A stretch of 64,000 nucleotides of DNA from CAVVXN01 sp963772585 (lineage in GTDB: Bacteria > Planctomycetota > PLA2 > JAEUHO01): NCBI GenBank assembly GCA_963772585.1, contig CAVYXV010000002.1, positions 744,001-808,000 of the forward strand, in the 5' to 3' direction. The position numbers and the translations under genes were made by a program. This document shows positions 16,751-25,629 of the stretch, piece after piece. The notes under the pieces were generated by a model. That model did not search any database. It was not told the origin of the DNA and was given only the letters and a program-made list of their open reading frames with translations. How positions within the stretch are numbered: the stretch's first letter is position 1; each line of letters begins with the position of its first letter.

Positions 16751-17758
16751 TTGGCCCATCCCCCCGTCCGGGTGGTCGTCGGCGGGGACGTGTGCTTCGC
16801 CCGGGCCCCGGAACCGCCCGCGCGCTCGGACCACCTGTCCTGGAGCCACGGTGCCGTCCGCCGCCTGCTCGACGACGCCGACCTCGTCGTCGCGAACTGC
16901 GAGGGGCCGATCACGACGCGGGACGACCCCGTCGACCGCGACAAGCCCTTCCTCCTCCGGATGTCCCCCTGGGCGGCGGGCGTCATGGCGCGCGCGGGCA
17001 TCGACGCCGTCTCGCTCGCCAACAACCACATCCTCGACCACGGCCCGCAGGGACTCCGCGACACGCTCGACGCCCTCGACGAGGCCGGGGTCGTCGCCGT
17101 CGGGGCCGGCGGGGACCTCGAGGCGGCGACCCGAGGCGCCGTCTTCGTCCGCCGCGGCCTCGCCGTCGGCCTCCTCGCCTTCATGGAGGACTACCCGGCC
17201 TACGAGACGCGGTTCCGGGCCTACGCCGGTCCGGACCGCCCGGGCGTGGCGAAGCTCACCCGCCGGATCGTCCGCCCGGCGATCGCGCGGCTGCGCCGCC
17301 GCGTGGATGTCCTCATCGTCGCGGTCCACTGGGGCGTGGACTACGGCGAGGTCACGGGCACGCAGCGGACGTGGGCGCGACAGCTCGCCGCGTACGGCGC
17401 CGACCTCGTCGTCGGGCACCACCCGCACGTCGTCCAGGGCGTCGGCCTGGAAGGGGAGGTCCCGGTTCTCTACTCGACGGGGAACTTCGCCTACGCCGGC
17501 ACGCGGATGCCGTCCGACGTCGAGGAGGTCCGGCGCCACGGGTGGATCGCCGAGGCGCGCTTCGAGCAGCGCCGACTCGCAAAGCTCTCGATCCAGGCCC
17601 TTCGCTTCGAGACGGACGCGGCGGGCACCTGCCGGGGTCCGGCGCCGCCCCCCGTCCTCGCCGCGATCGTCCGGCGCGTCCAGCAAGACCTTCCCGACGT
17701 GCTGGAGGTCGCCGGCGATCGCGTCGAGGTGCGCCTGCCCGTCCCTCCGCGCCCGTAG
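16751..17758 (+). CDS. CapA-like metallophosphatase-fold protein
   Basis: 335 residues if the TTG at 16751 is the start; no ATG or GTG lies upstream in frame after the patatin stop, and the next in-frame choice is a GTG seven codons on. The CapA (PGA synthesis) pattern is clear: VVVGGDVCFAR near the N-terminus, VVANCEGPIT, SLANNHILDHG, VHWGVDYGEVTGT and GHHPHVVQGV. These Asp/Asn/His residues bind the two metals of the fold. CapA proteins are tied to poly-gamma-glutamate capsule, but most orphan members are uncharacterised. No capBC genes are nearby. Confidence 0.88.
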   Translation: MAHPPVRVVVGGDVCFARAPEPPARSDHLSWSHGAVRRLLDDADLVVANCEGPITTRDDPVDRDKPFLLRMSPWAAGVMARAGIDAVSLANNHILDHGPQGLRDTLDALDEAGVVAVGAGGDLEAATRGAVFVRRGLAVGLLAFMEDYPAYETRFRAYAGPDRPGVAKLTRRIVRPAIARLRRRVDVLIVAVHWGVDYGEVTGTQRTWARQLAAYGADLVVGHHPHVVQGVGLEGEVPVLYSTGNFAYAGTRMPSDVEEVRRHGWIAEARFEQRRLAKLSIQALRFETDAAGTCRGPAPPPVLAAIVRRVQQDLPDVLEVAGDRVEVRLPVPPRP

Positions 17759-17772
17759 GAGGCCCCGGGGCT

Positions 17773-18951
17773 TCAGCGCCAGGGGAGGAGGAGGCGGCGG
17801 AAGCCGCTCCAGCGCTCGCGCCGGGCGAAGGCGGAGAGCCGCCGGCGGAGCTCCCGGGCGAGATCCTCCCGGCCGGCCTGCTCGAGCGGCTCGAGAACCG
17901 CCTCGTAGAAGGACACCATGAGGGGATCCACCGTGCAGGCCTCGACCATCGCCGGGGTCACCTCGCGAACGGGGAACGACGTGGCGTCGCCCAGGCGACC
18001 CAGCGCGAGCAGGGCGAGCATCGTGCGCACGCACTTGCGGCAGCGACCGCAGTTGAGGGGACCACCGGGTCCCGTGTCGTTGTAACAGACGCGAAGCAGC
18101 GGCAACGCTTCGGGCCACGCCGCGACCACCGCCGCCTTCTCCAACCGGTTCTGGTGGAGACCGTCGTGTCGGATGGCGAGCGCGCTGCTCGAGAAGTACG
18201 GATCGAGCATCGGGTGCGATCCGTTGGGGGCGAGTCCGAACACGTCCACGCTGGCGGCGATGGCCACGTCCGAGACGCGCGCGCTGAAGGCGTGGGCGAT
18301 CGAGACGGTGCCGAGGCCGAAGTAGGCCCGCGGCCAGTCGGAGCCGCGCCGCAGGAGCCCGCGGAGGTTCGTCCAGACCGGGACCAGCTCCATCCCCTCG
18401 CTCCGGCAGAGGACTTCCAGACCCTCGCGCGCCCGCTGGTAGAAGTCGTGACGGGGCCGCTCGCCCGGGAGACCGACGTCGATGCCGTAGGCGAAGAACG
18501 CATCGCGGACGCGCGCGGGGTGGCCCGGCGGGAAGGCGTCGCAGAGCTGCCGCATGAGGGCCAGGCTGTCGAGGCCGCCCGAGAGGAACATGGCCGCGCG
18601 GCCCGGCGAGGCGGGCTCGGGAGCCTGCCAGCCGTCCGTGGGGTCGATCCGGACGAACGGGGCGGCGATCCCGTACCAGTGGGCGAGCACGTGCTGCGCG
18701 GTCAGCAGGCCGTCACGCAGTCTCGGACAGCACGTTCCCTCGACCGCGATGCGCGTCTCCCCGGCCTCCCACGCCGGCCACAGCGCCGCGGTGACGAAGG
18801 CCTCCGGACGGGGCTCGAGATCCCGGGCGAACGCGTGCGTCGTCCGGTACTCCAGCGGCATGGAGGATCGGCGGGTCTGCTCCCAGTGGACGGTCGCCCG
18901 CACGGCGGCCCCCCCGGCGGTTTCCTCGCGGCGAAGGTCGGTGAGTCGCAC
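17773..18951 (-). CDS. QueC-like PP-loop protein, third gene of operon
   Basis: 392 residues from the GTG at 18951, two bases after the stop of the preceding PP-loop gene. PP-loop: AMFLSGGLDSLALM. The family motif is NGSHPMLDPYFSSSALAIRH, and the zinc site is CYNDTGPGGPLNCGRCRKC (C-x11-C-x2-C-x2-C). The N-terminal ~100 residues match the same domain of its neighbour, so the two are tandem paralogues, but they are too diverged for recent duplication. It should bind ATP and adenylate a carboxylate or carbonyl, by analogy with QueC, TilS and asparagine synthetase. Substrate unknown. Confidence 0.86.
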   Translation of the reverse strand: MRLTDLRREETAGGAAVRATVHWEQTRRSSMPLEYRTTHAFARDLEPRPEAFVTAALWPAWEAGETRIAVEGTCCPRLRDGLLTAQHVLAHWYGIAAPFVRIDPTDGWQAPEPASPGRAAMFLSGGLDSLALMRQLCDAFPPGHPARVRDAFFAYGIDVGLPGERPRHDFYQRAREGLEVLCRSEGMELVPVWTNLRGLLRRGSDWPRAYFGLGTVSIAHAFSARVSDVAIAASVDVFGLAPNGSHPMLDPYFSSSALAIRHDGLHQNRLEKAAVVAAWPEALPLLRVCYNDTGPGGPLNCGRCRKCVRTMLALLALGRLGDATSFPVREVTPAMVEACTVDPLMVSFYEAVLEPLEQAGREDLARELRRRLSAFARRERWSGFRRLLLPWR

Positions 18952-18953
18952 GC

Positions 18954-20162
18954 TCAGACCTCCTCGCCCGCGGTCCAGGCGGCCCGGCGGCGAAAGCCCT
19001 TCCAGAACCCGTCCTGCTTGCGCTCGAAGCGGCGCAGGCGGTGCCGGAGAGCCGTCGCCAGGTCCGGGCGCCCCGCCGCCTCGAGCGCGGGTACGAGGGG
19101 CTCGAGGTAGTCGAGATCGCGGCGCCTGGCGATGTGGATGCCGGCCACCCAGGCCGCGTCGATCTCGTCGCGGGGGAAGACCGTGCTCCCGCGGAGCCGC
19201 CCGAGCGCCTCGAGGCCGAGCATGGTGCGGCGGCACTTGTTGCAGTCCCCGCAGTTGATCGTCCGGGTCGGAAGCTCGATCAGTTGACACGGCTGGAGGA
19301 CCGCCATCGCCGCGTCCCAACCGACGAGGAGCCGGAGCTTCGCGAGGCGATCGAGGTCGAGCGCGTCGTGCACGACCTGAAGCGAGGAGCCCGAGTAGCA
19401 GGGGTCGATCGCGGGGTGGGTCCCATCGACCCTGAGGACCGCGCGATTCCCGGCCGAGGGGATCAGGAACCGCGTGATGCGCCGGCGGAGCGCGTGCGCG
19501 ACGGACGCGAGCGCGGCGCCCATCGAACGGCGGGCCCAGATCCGAAAAGACGGCGCGAGCGTGCGGGCGTTCGTCCGGACGAGGAGGAGATCGATCCCGG
19601 ACTCGCGGGCGAGCGGCGTCCAGCGCTCGACCCGGCGGGCGTGGTCGCGCTCGCGCTCGGGGACCGGGCGGCCGTCCTCGAAGTCGTAGGTGTTGAAGCC
19701 GAACACCAGCAGCGCGTCGCGGATGGAGGCCGGGTGCTCCGCGGGGATCTCCAAGCGGTTCCGGCGGATCGTCGCGAGGGAATCGACGCCGCCGGCGAGG
19801 GTCGTCGCCGTCCGCGGAGCCGGAGCCGACGCGGGGGGCCGGAAGCCGATCGTCGTCTCGATCGTGGGCAGGTGGTACGCCGGACTCCAGCCGCGGAGGA
19901 CGCGCGCGGCCGCGAGCACGCCGCGGTGGAGCACGGGATCGACCTCGGCCTCCACCAGGATCCTCTCCTCGCCGGCTTCCAGGGCGGGGACGAAGGCCGC
20001 GAGGAGGAACGGGTCGCCCCGGAGGTCCAGGGCGTCGGACAGGGCTTCCGGTACCTCGAAGGAGAGGTCGCGGACGGGCAGGGCGCCCCGTTCGAAGAGC
20101 ACGCGGGCGCGGAGGGCGGCCCGGCCGTCCCGCACGTCCCGATGGCAGTCGACGATCCTCAC
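18954..20162 (-). CDS. QueC-like PP-loop protein, second gene of operon
   Basis: 402 residues from the GTG at 20162, which overlaps the TGA of the upstream PurO-like gene (GTGA). The PP-loop reads TTLAGGVDSLATI: the first serine of SGGxDS is alanine, a change from its two paralogues here that could affect activity. The shared motif is DGTHPAIDPCYSGSSLQVVH and the zinc site is CQLIELPTRTINCGDCNKC. The C-terminal ~60 residues are basic and aromatic (KQDGFWKGFRRRA). Tight coupling to the IMP-cyclohydrolase-like gene suggests a purine-type substrate; this is inference. Confidence 0.85.
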   Translation of the reverse strand: MRIVDCHRDVRDGRAALRARVLFERGALPVRDLSFEVPEALSDALDLRGDPFLLAAFVPALEAGEERILVEAEVDPVLHRGVLAAARVLRGWSPAYHLPTIETTIGFRPPASAPAPRTATTLAGGVDSLATIRRNRLEIPAEHPASIRDALLVFGFNTYDFEDGRPVPERERDHARRVERWTPLARESGIDLLLVRTNARTLAPSFRIWARRSMGAALASVAHALRRRITRFLIPSAGNRAVLRVDGTHPAIDPCYSGSSLQVVHDALDLDRLAKLRLLVGWDAAMAVLQPCQLIELPTRTINCGDCNKCRRTMLGLEALGRLRGSTVFPRDEIDAAWVAGIHIARRRDLDYLEPLVPALEAAGRPDLATALRHRLRRFERKQDGFWKGFRRRAAWTAGEEV

Positions 20163-20887
20163 GCGTAGGCGTTTCGCACGACCAGGTCCTCGAGCGCGCC
20201 ATCGGGCTTCGTGGTCTTCACGGCCAGGGCGATCCGGTTGTCCCGCTCGAGCGCGTCCCACCAGGCACCGAGCACCGCCTCGGCGTCTCCGTCGATCGGG
20301 AGCAGCAGCGGGTCGCCCTGGAAGGGCGGGAGTGGGGACCCGTCTCCCTGGTAGGTGGTCAGCCCGTAGGCCAGGCCCGGCGGGGGCGGCGCAGGCCGGA
20401 AGAAGGTCCGGTCGGTGCACGCGGGATCCGCGGCGCCGGCCTTGAGGATGGCGAGCTCGACGCACGGCGCCTCCCCCTTCACGTCCACCATGGCGGTGAT
20501 GCGGGGCGTGTAGTTCGGCGCGTCGGGCTCGCGTTCGCGCGTCGCGAGCGCCGAGGCGAACCGCCCTCCGCCTTCGAGCGCTTCGACGACCGTCCTCGTC
20601 TGGTCGCCGTTGCTCACGATCTGGACCCCCGGCAGGGCGAGCATGGCGTCGTAGATGATCAGGCTGGGGTCCTCGACCTTGCTCTCGTCCACCGGTTCCG
20701 TCCACAGGCGGTCGCCGTCGCTACGGAAGCGGCGGTTCCGGCTGTTCGCGCTCCGGCCCATGATGAAGTAGACGAGCATCCAGCCGTCGGCGTCGCTCCG
20801 CCGGCCGACCGCGAGGCCGCGGCCCGGGTAGGGGTTCGCCCCCAGGTGCGTCTCGAACGTCCGTCGCGCCCGCTCTCTCGCCTGCAT
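20159..20887 (-). CDS. PurO-like IMP cyclohydrolase family protein
   Basis: 242 residues from the ATG at 20887. The N-terminal NPYPGRGLAVGRRSDADGWM and YFIMGRSANSRNRRF are hallmarks of the archaeal-type IMP cyclohydrolase family (PurO, PF07826), which closes the purine ring of FAICAR to give IMP. Also typical are QIVSNGDQT and NYTPRITAMVDV. In a bacterium that would normally use PurH, a stand-alone PurO homologue leading an operon with two QueC-like genes is unusual; it may act on a modified purine precursor. It is followed with a 4-base overlap by the first PP-loop gene. Confidence 0.85.
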   Translation of the reverse strand: MQARERARRTFETHLGANPYPGRGLAVGRRSDADGWMLVYFIMGRSANSRNRRFRSDGDRLWTEPVDESKVEDPSLIIYDAMLALPGVQIVSNGDQTRTVVEALEGGGRFASALATREREPDAPNYTPRITAMVDVKGEAPCVELAILKAGAADPACTDRTFFRPAPPPPGLAYGLTTYQGDGSPLPPFQGDPLLLPIDGDAEAVLGAWWDALERDNRIALAVKTTKPDGALEDLVVRNAYA

Positions 20888-21037
20888 CGGATCCTCCCGT
20901 GGTCCCGCGAGTGTACGCAGGGGGGATCTGGCCGACGAGGCCGGCGCCCGCCCCGGGCCGTCCCGGGCACGGAAGCTCTCGCCCCGCCGGCGGCCCTGCC
21001 CGATGATGGACCCCCGCCTCGTCCGGGGAGGTCGTCC

Positions 21038-21982
21038 GTGTCGCTCTTCGCCCGCATCATCGCCGCCTCGCTTCCCTTCACCCCCCGCTTCGTGGTCGGC
21101 CGCGTCGCCCGCCGCTACATCGCGGGCGAGACGCTCGACGAGGCGGTGGAGACCATCCGGAGGCTGAACGAGCAGGGGGCCGTCTGCACCGTGGACGTGC
21201 TCGGCGAGTTCATCCACGCGTTCGCGGAGGCCGAGCAGACGGCCCGGGGCTACGAGGCGGTGCTCGACGCGATCCAGCGGGAGAGTCTGCGGAGCAACGT
21301 CTCCGTGAAGCTGACGGCGCTGGGCCTCCTCATCGACGAAGCGCGCTGCACCGACCTGGTGCGGGCCATCGCCCACCGCGCCGCCGATCAGGACAACTTC
21401 CTCCGGGTGGACATGGAGGACTCGCCCGTCACGGACCGGACCCTCGCGCTGGTCAGGACGCTCCACGGAGAGGGGCTTCCCGTGGGGGCGGTGCTCCAGG
21501 CCTACCTCCGACGCACGGTGGACGACGCGACGGCCCTGGCCGCCGAGGGCATCTCGGTCCGCCTCTGCAAGGGCATCTACCGCGAGCCCGAGGACATCGC
21601 CTACCACGACAAGGAGGAAATCCGCGACAGCTACCGCCGGGCGCTGAGGGTCCTGCTTGCCGGCGAGGGCGGGGTGGGCATCGCGACGCACGACGAGGTG
21701 CTGGTCGAGGACGCGAAGCAGGCCATCCGGGACATCCGCCCCGCGGAGGGGCGGACCGAGTTCCAGATGCTCCTCGGCGTCCGGGAGTGGCTGCGCGACA
21801 ACCTGATCCGAAGCGGCGAACGCGTTCGGATCTACGTGCCCTTCGGCGAGCACTGGTACGGCTACTCCACCCGGCGCCTGCGCGAGAACCCCCAGATCGC
21901 GGGCCACGTGTTCCGCGCGCTCTTCGGCCTGGACGGCGCGGACAAGAAGGCCGGCACGTCGCCCGCGTCGACGCCCTCGTGA
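21038..21982 (+). CDS. putA: Proline dehydrogenase
   Basis: 314 residues from the GTG at 21038, seven bases after GGGGAGG. It is the size of monofunctional proline dehydrogenases (PRODH/PutB type), an FAD-dependent TIM barrel oxidising proline to pyrroline-5-carboxylate and passing electrons to quinone. Motifs: ARRYIAGETLDEAVETIRRL, NVSVKLTALGLLID, FLRVDMEDSP, and the substrate-binding end RVRIYVPFGEHWYGYSTRRL. No P5C dehydrogenase is adjacent. The enzyme class is secure; the symbol is used for the PRODH function only, not for a bifunctional PutA. Confidence 0.92.
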   Translation: MSLFARIIAASLPFTPRFVVGRVARRYIAGETLDEAVETIRRLNEQGAVCTVDVLGEFIHAFAEAEQTARGYEAVLDAIQRESLRSNVSVKLTALGLLIDEARCTDLVRAIAHRAADQDNFLRVDMEDSPVTDRTLALVRTLHGEGLPVGAVLQAYLRRTVDDATALAAEGISVRLCKGIYREPEDIAYHDKEEIRDSYRRALRVLLAGEGGVGIATHDEVLVEDAKQAIRDIRPAEGRTEFQMLLGVREWLRDNLIRSGERVRIYVPFGEHWYGYSTRRLRENPQIAGHVFRALFGLDGADKKAGTSPASTPS

Positions 21983-22061
21983 CGGAGGGCGCCCCGCCCC
22001 GGCGGGGAACCCTCCGGCAGGGCCGCGCGTCCCCATGCCGTCGGTGACGGCGGGAGGCTGC

Positions 22062-22613
22062 ATGCGTTGGATGGCCCTGCTCCTGGTGGCGACGGCCCTG
22101 GCCTCGTGCGGGGATCACGGCGGGAACGATGCCCCGTACCGCGAGGAGATCCCCGCCGAGCGCCTCGCAAAGGGGGCCACCGTAGCGCTCCCGCCCCGCG
22201 ACACCCCGCTGGAGGAGGGCGAGGTCGCGCCCGCCTTCCCGGGGCTCCCCGAAGGAAAGACCGTCGTCCTCTTCTTCCGCGGCCACTGGTGACCCTACTG
22301 CCGGCGCCAGTTGGGCGCGCTCGAAGACGGCCTGGAGCGGATCGAGGGGAAGGGCGCCCGCCTCGTCGCCGTCAGCGCCGACCACCGCGACGATCTCGAC
22401 GCCCTGGCGAAGAAGATGGGGCTCACCTTCCCCCTCGTGGCGGACCCATCGCTGCGGATCGCCGAGGCCTACGGCGTGCGCCAGGCGGGCAAGGACATCG
22501 CGCTGCCCGCGACGTTCGTGCTCGACGCGGACCACCGCGTCGTCTTCCGCCGCGTGGGCGGCAACCTCGTCGATCGCCCGTCGGTGGAAGAGATCGCCGC
22601 CGCCGTGCCCTGA
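22062..22613 (+). CDS. Peroxiredoxin-like selenolipoprotein (UPYC active site)
   Basis: 183 residues from the ATG at 22062, just after GGGAGG, read through an in-frame TGA at 22290-22292 (codon 77). A signal with lipobox ALASC makes it a lipoprotein (lipidated Cys16). The AhpC/TSA-type fold follows: VVLFFRGHW-U-PYCRRQLGALE, where relatives have W-C-PYC. Homology continues after the TGA (GARLVAVSADHRDDLD, LPATFVLDADHRVVFRRVGG) to the stop at 22613. It should reduce peroxides or act in thiol exchange in the periplasm. Read conventionally, only a 76-residue stub would be made. A SECIS-type hairpin follows the TGA. Confidence 0.9.
22304..22318 (+). promoter_or_regulatory. Predicted bacterial SECIS hairpin of the peroxiredoxin-like selenoprotein
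   Basis: Eleven bases after the TGA comes GCGCC-AGTTG-GGCGC, a 5-bp GC stem with a five-base loop containing GUU, centred about 19 nt past the UGA. Size, spacing and loop fit a bacterial SECIS; the stem is shorter than at the other two candidate genes. Confidence 0.65.
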
Positions 22614-22632
22614 CGCGGCCTTCCCCCCTCCC

Positions 22633-22971
22633 TCAGGCCTTCGCGCCCTCCGCGAGGCGAACCGTCCATCCCGAGAAGCGGGGCGGGCCCGCGAGGGTTC
22701 CCTCCGGGGACCGGGCATCGGCGTGGGCCTTCCGGAAGGCGTCGGACTTCGTCCAGGCGACGAAGCGCGCCTCGCTCTCCCAGGTGGAGTGCGAGATGTA
22801 GGGCGTGACGCCGTCGACCGTCTCGCCGCGGAGCAACTTGAAGGAAACGAACCCCTCGACCTCGTCCAGGTAGCGGTTCCGTTCCCCCCACGTCGTCTCG
22901 AAGCCGCCCTCGCGACCCTCGTTCACGCCGAAACGATTCATGGCGATGTACATGCCTGTCCTCGCGTTCAT
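22633..22971 (-). CDS. Antibiotic biosynthesis monooxygenase-fold protein (IsdG/HmoB-like)
   Basis: 112 residues from the ATG at 22971, or 106 from the one at 22953. The sequence has MYIAMNRFGVNEGREGGFET at the N-terminus, STWESEARFVAWTKSDAF in the middle and RKAHADA after it. That spacing (Asn near the start, Trp, then His in the last helix) matches the ABM fold of heme-degrading monooxygenases such as IsdG, where the His binds heme iron. Function in heme breakdown is plausible but unproven. It ends 20 bp after the convergent selenoprotein gene. Confidence 0.82.
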   Translation of the reverse strand: MNARTGMYIAMNRFGVNEGREGGFETTWGERNRYLDEVEGFVSFKLLRGETVDGVTPYISHSTWESEARFVAWTKSDAFRKAHADARSPEGTLAGPPRFSGWTVRLAEGAKA

Positions 22972-23042
22972 CTCGGAAGCGGCGAGCGTACGCGACGAGG
23001 CGAGGTCGCGGGCTCTCGCCGCCCGCGGAATCCTCGGCCGCG

Positions 23043-23774
23043 TCAGTTCCTCGCGGCGAGCGCCGCCATCAGCCGCCGGATCTCGTCGTCCACCTCGCGG
23101 GGATCTTCCAGCGTGTCCGCGACCTCGGTCCGCAGGGCCTCCCGGAGATGCCCGCGGAGACGGTACACGGCGACCTTGACGGCGGTCTCCGTCAGACCGA
23201 GCCGGTCGGCCGCGTCCCGGTAGGTCCCTTCGGCCTCCCCCTCCACCCGGGGCCGCAGCACCTCGAACCGCTCGGCCTTCCTCGCGTCGCCGCTCCGGTA
23301 GCGCCGCGCGACGCGCTCCCACGCGCGCTCCAGGAGCGTGAGGGCGTATCGCCGCTCGAAGAGCGCCTCCGGAGCGAGCCCCCCGGCCGGCTCCAGACCG
23401 TAGCGCGCCTCGGCGTCGTCCAGCGACAGGGGCGCGACCCCGCCGCCGCGCTTCGAGGCGCGCGCGTGCTCCCGCACGTGGGAGGCGTGGTGGCGGAACG
23501 CGGTCAGGAGGAACGTGCGAAAGCGTCCTCGCTCGCGGTCCGCGTCGGCGATCCACTCCTTCTCGAGCAGGCGCGCGAAGAACGACTGCACGAGGTCCTC
23601 CGCGTCGGCGGGCGAGGCGCCCCGGCGCCGCGCGAAGGCGTAGAGGGGATACCAGTACGCTCCGCAGAGCTCCTCGAGCGCGGCGCCCGACCGCTCGTCC
23701 CGCGACGCGGCCGCGGCGACGAGGCTCCAGCGCGTGGGGACGAATCGCGGGGAGGGAGGCGCTTCGCCGGCCAC
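23043..23774 (-). CDS. ECF-family RNA polymerase sigma factor
   Basis: 243 residues from a GTG at 23774. Region 2 includes ALEELCGAYWYPLYAFARRR and DAEDLVQSFFARLLEK; region 4 near the C-terminus is YRDAADRLGLTETAVKVAVY, a helix-turn-helix. The RWSLVAAA opening and the long linker are typical of planctomycetal/verrucomicrobial ECF sigma factors that are linked to Ser/Thr kinases instead of an anti-sigma factor. The kinase gene ends 34 bp upstream on the same strand, so the kinase probably controls this sigma factor. Confidence 0.93.
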   Translation of the reverse strand: MAGEAPPSPRFVPTRWSLVAAAASRDERSGAALEELCGAYWYPLYAFARRRGASPADAEDLVQSFFARLLEKEWIADADRERGRFRTFLLTAFRHHASHVREHARASKRGGGVAPLSLDDAEARYGLEPAGGLAPEALFERRYALTLLERAWERVARRYRSGDARKAERFEVLRPRVEGEAEGTYRDAADRLGLTETAVKVAVYRLRGHLREALRTEVADTLEDPREVDDEIRRLMAALAARN

Positions 23775-23808
23775 GGCGTCATCGTACGGGAGCGGTCGCC
23801 GGGCGGGC

Positions 23809-25629
23809 TCAGCGGTCGGCCTTCTCCCCGGCCGGCGGTTCGGGAGGCGGGACCGCGGGCGGCGAAGGGGGCAGCAGCGTGTTGCCGGGAGAGACCTGGA
23901 AGACCCATCGCCGGGGATGCTCCTCGCGCTCCATCCGGGTCGTCACCACGGGCGACCCCGGCCACGACGGCGCGGCTTCGACCCACGCCGTGAGGGGAGG
24001 CGTTTGCACATCCTCGGAGCGAACCGCAGGAGCCTCCGAAAGCCGGATCTGCCGCACGCGCAGCCGCTGGGGATCCACGCCGAGGTCGGCCTCCGTCCGG
24101 AAGGCGAAGCCGAGGCGGCCCTGCGCGCGCAGCGCTTCGAGACGGGCGACCGGGAGCGCCGCGGCCCATGCCCGGAATCCGCGGGGAAGGAGGTCGTCGG
24201 TCTCCGACAGCTCGAGCCGCCCGTCGGCGACGAGCTGCTGCCAGCGGTTCCAGGTCTCGAGGATCCCGATCGCCGTGCTGTCCGCATCCCCCTCGCCGCG
24301 GGCACCGAAGACCCGTGGCGGCTCTGCGCCGTGCGCGAGGGTCACCACCTCGGGACTGGCGGGGCGGATCGCCGGTCCCCAGATTCCGGACGACGGCGGT
24401 TCCGGGCTGCCGCCCGCGGCGTAGAGCCAGCTCATGGCGATCAAGGGAAGGAGGAACACGTTCACGAGGAGGATCAGGACGGCGGCGATCCGCCCCCCGC
24501 CTCTCGTCCGGGCGATCGCCACGCCGGAGAAGACGACGGCGAGCAGCCAGGAGAGGCCCAGCAGCGGCGCGATCAGCATCGTCCCCTGGCCGCTCTCGCT
24601 GGCGAGCACGGCGAGGAGGATCGACACCATCAGCGCGGCCGGGAACGTGAGTCCGGCGAGCAGCAGCCAACGGGTCGGGTGCCGCGAGGCCTCGGCGGGC
24701 GTCGCGTCCGGCGCGGCGGCGACGGCCCTTCCGTCGCCCGCGTCCATCGACGCGACGTCGGTTCCGATCTCCGAGGCGTGCTGATAGCGGAGCTCCCGCT
24801 CGCGCTCCAGCGCCTTCATCACGATGGCGTCGATCCGGCGGTCGAGCGATACCGCCTCCGACGGCGGGGCGAACCGCCCCATCGGTAGCTCTCCCGTGAG
24901 CATCTCGTAGAAGACGACGCCGAGGCTGAAGATGTCGGCGCGGTGGTCCACGTCCTGCGGGGCGCGGACCTGCTCGGGCGCCATGTACTGCCACGTCCCC
25001 ATCACCTGGTTCGTGCCCGTGAGCGTCGGGGTGCCAGGCGCCGCGCCCACGAGCTTCACCAGTCCGAAGTCGGCGATCTTGACGCGGCCCCTCTCGTCGA
25101 TCAGGACGTTCTCGGGCTTCACGTCGCGGTGGACGACGCCCTCGTCGTGGGCGTACTGGAGCGCGTCGCAGATCCGCGGCACGAGCGCGAGCGCCTCCTC
25201 GGGAGAGAGCTTGCCGCCGGCCATCACCTCGCGCAGGTTGGCTCCTTCGACGTGCTCCAGGAGCAGCCAGCAGACGCCGTCGGTGCGGCCGAAGTCGTAC
25301 ACGCGGACGATGTTGGGATGGTCGAGGCGGGCCAGCGCACGCGCCTCGCGCTCGAAGCGTTCGGCGAACGTCGGATCCTCGGCGAGGTCCCGCCAGAGGA
25401 TCTTCAAGGCGACGAGCCGGTCGAGGTGGGGCTGACGCGCCTTGTAGACGACGCCCATGCCGCCCACGCCGAGGACGGACCGGATCTCCAGCCCGGGGAA
25501 GAGCGGTTGCAGGTCCTCCGGCGCCGGCGGGCGGCGAGGGCCGGGGCCGGGGCCGACCAATCCCTCGGCGAAGAGCCGGGCGGCGCGCTCGGCCTGCGGG
25601 TCGGGGCGGGGAGGGGTGGGGTCGTCCAT
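23809..25629 (-). CDS. Membrane Ser/Thr protein kinase
   Basis: 606 residues. The kinase domain spans about 50-315: glycine loop LGVGGMGVVYKA, VAIK-type lysine in LVALKILW, catalytic HRDVKPENVLID, DFG in KIADFGLVKL, and GTWQYMAPEQV. All catalytic residues are present. Four hydrophobic segments follow (first LLLAGLTFPAALMVSILLAV), then a ~170-residue C-terminal domain without a known match. The topology puts the kinase in the cytoplasm with a membrane module that may sense signals. It is upstream of, and probably co-transcribed with, the ECF sigma factor. Confidence 0.94.
   Translation of the reverse strand: MDDPTPPRPDPQAERAARLFAEGLVGPGPGPRRPPAPEDLQPLFPGLEIRSVLGVGGMGVVYKARQPHLDRLVALKILWRDLAEDPTFAERFEREARALARLDHPNIVRVYDFGRTDGVCWLLLEHVEGANLREVMAGGKLSPEEALALVPRICDALQYAHDEGVVHRDVKPENVLIDERGRVKIADFGLVKLVGAAPGTPTLTGTNQVMGTWQYMAPEQVRAPQDVDHRADIFSLGVVFYEMLTGELPMGRFAPPSEAVSLDRRIDAIVMKALERERELRYQHASEIGTDVASMDAGDGRAVAAAPDATPAEASRHPTRWLLLAGLTFPAALMVSILLAVLASESGQGTMLIAPLLGLSWLLAVVFSGVAIARTRGGGRIAAVLILLVNVFLLPLIAMSWLYAAGGSPEPPSSGIWGPAIRPASPEVVTLAHGAEPPRVFGARGEGDADSTAIGILETWNRWQQLVADGRLELSETDDLLPRGFRAWAAALPVARLEALRAQGRLGFAFRTEADLGVDPQRLRVRQIRLSEAPAVRSEDVQTPPLTAWVEAAPSWPGSPVVTTRMEREEHPRRWVFQVSPGNTLLPPSPPAVPPPEPPAGEKADR

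Noticed and set aside
15552..17758. Anti-phage (CBASS-type) operon with a patatin effector
   Set aside because: No cyclase or accessory gene flanks the patatin; its neighbour is a CapA-like protein.
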